Of a DNA stretch of 64,000 nt, positions 63,401-64,000 are shown one piece after another. A program made the position numbers and the translations under genes. Numbering within the stretch: the stretch's first letter is position 1; each line of letters begins with the position of its first letter. The DNA lies in NCBI GenBank assembly GCA_003138975.1, contig PLHQ01000153.1, positions 102,433 through 166,432 of the forward strand, written 5' to 3'. The notes below the pieces were generated by a model, which was not told the DNA's origin, made no database searches, and worked only from the letters and a program-made list of their open reading frames with translations. The stretch is from Acidobacteriaceae bacterium. Its GTDB lineage: Bacteria > Acidobacteriota > Terriglobia > Terriglobales > Acidobacteriaceae.

Positions 63401-63490
63401 GGGATCCCCTTCGGCAAGCTCAGGGCAGGCTTTCGACTGCGGTTGATCTTCTCGCTTTGGCGCGAAGATCAATCCTCGCTCAGGATGACA
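63401..63490. repeat. Modular palindromic repeat, copy D, with a nested short copy
   Basis: Ends GGGATCC and CTCAGGATGACA; inner stem TTGATCTTC / GAAGATCAA. Between GGGATCC and TTTCGACTGCGG stands CCTTCGGCAAGCTCAGGGC, itself a short copy like that at 29278. Confidence 0.75.
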
Positions 63491-63510
63491 ATGCTTGAGA
63501 GCTTCGTTCA

Positions 63511-64000
63511 TCAATACCAGCCGATTGGCGCTTCGTTCAGATTGATGTAGACCTGCTTGGTTTCGAGATATTCTTCGATGCCCCAGGGTCCCAGTTCGCG
63601 ACCGAAGCCGGATTGTTTGTAACCGCCCCATGGAGCTTCGACGTACGTTGGCTGCATGTGATTTACCCAGACGATGCCGGCCCGCAGGGCTTTCACGGCG
63701 CGCAGGGCTTTGAAAATATCGCGGGTCCAGACTGCGGCGGCCAGACCGTAAGGCGAATCATTTGCGATCTTCAGCGCGTCTTTTTCGTCTTCAAAAGGAA
63801 TCACGGCCGCAACGGGGCCGAAGATTTCCTCGCGCGCGATGCGGGCGGAGTTAGAGACGTCGGAGAAGATCGTAGGCTGGACGTAGTAGCCCTTCCCTAT
63901 CTTCTCGGGGCGTCCGCCACCGGAGGCGAGCTTAGCTTCTTTCTTGCCGATCTCGATGTAGGAGTTGACGCGGTCGTATTGTTCTTTGCTGACGAGCGGA
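63511..64000 (-). CDS. NAD(P)-dependent aldehyde dehydrogenase, C-terminal part (runs off the right edge)
   Basis: About 163 C-terminal residues read from the right edge: PLVSKEQYDRVNSYIEIGKK, YYVQPTIFSDVSNSARIARE and EEIFGPVAAVIPFEDEKDAL, then GIVWVNHMQPTYVEAPWGGYKQSG and GRELGPWGIEEYLETKQVYI. This is a BetB/GabD-like ALDH end; the catalytic Cys lies outside the window. Next to gabT it may be succinate-semialdehyde or aminoaldehyde dehydrogenase. Same strand as gabT, upstream of it. Confidence 0.9.
   Translation of the reverse strand, partial: PLVSKEQYDRVNSYIEIGKKEAKLASGGGRPEKIGKGYYVQPTIFSDVSNSARIAREEIFGPVAAVIPFEDEKDALKIANDSPYGLAAAVWTRDIFKALRAVKALRAGIVWVNHMQPTYVEAPWGGYKQSGFGRELGPWGIEEYLETKQVYINLNEAPIGWY

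Overview
The window looks like chromosomal DNA from a Gram-negative (diderm) soil bacterium, most likely an acidobacterium of the Terriglobia/Koribacter type. This is inferred from the family mix (secreted M13, M28B and DmpA-type peptidases, paired APC permeases, a SYLF protein, a pilMNOPQ operon led by a small HTH gene), the fairly GC-rich composition, and the intergenic palindromic repeats. An LpxL-type acyltransferase, a secretin and small beta-barrel proteins indicate an outer membrane with lipid A. No rRNA, tRNA, CRISPR array, prophage or plasmid module was seen. The DNA is gene-dense and mostly housekeeping.

Layout. 1-2175 (-): System I cytochrome c maturation genes ccmE-ccmA-ccmB-ccmC, with a CXXXY-type CcmE. 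2327-12608: pyrophosphatase, secreted M13 peptidase, B12-binding radical SAM enzyme, thiC, marC, a secreted M28B peptidase and proBA. 13566-18865 (+): methyltransferase, PLP decarboxylase, MFS transporter, alpha/beta hydrolase, fabI. 19060-23912: tsaE, a PilZ protein, a secreted Gfo/Idh/MocA protein, nnrDE and a TrkA-type K+ channel. 24052-31103 (-): two APC permeases, thiE, accC, accB and a proline peptidase. 31238-36846 (-): HTH gene and pilMNOPQ. 37294-42866: secreted glutamine-, histidine/threonine- and glycine-rich proteins, DoxX, and two tandem beta-barrel paralogues. 43029-49507: DedA, a hydrolase, argD, a REP-associated tyrosine transposase, an LpxL-type acyltransferase, a SYLF protein, and an atypical LuxR regulator followed by a possible structured RNA. 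49688-54318: peroxiredoxin, SufT-like protein, DmpA-type peptidase and small unknowns. 54464-58029 (+): a circularly permuted ATP-grasp / Alpha-E / transglutaminase cassette. 58096-64000: a scar of two gene fragments, then an omega-amino-acid catabolic cluster (two class III transaminases, methylmalonate-semialdehyde dehydrogenase, and an aldehyde dehydrogenase cut by the window edge).

The best leads for something under-described are: (1) the ATP-grasp/Alpha-E/transglutaminase cassette, whose last gene takes its ribosome-binding site from a REP-like repeat; (2) the transposase unit bounded by three mirrored hairpin pairs, with similar REPs 7-10 kb away; (3) an intergenic repeat family with constant outer ends and an exchangeable inner stem, including one apparent nested insertion; (4) a possible structured RNA downstream of the LuxR gene. 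Functions are read from motifs only; no database search was possible.
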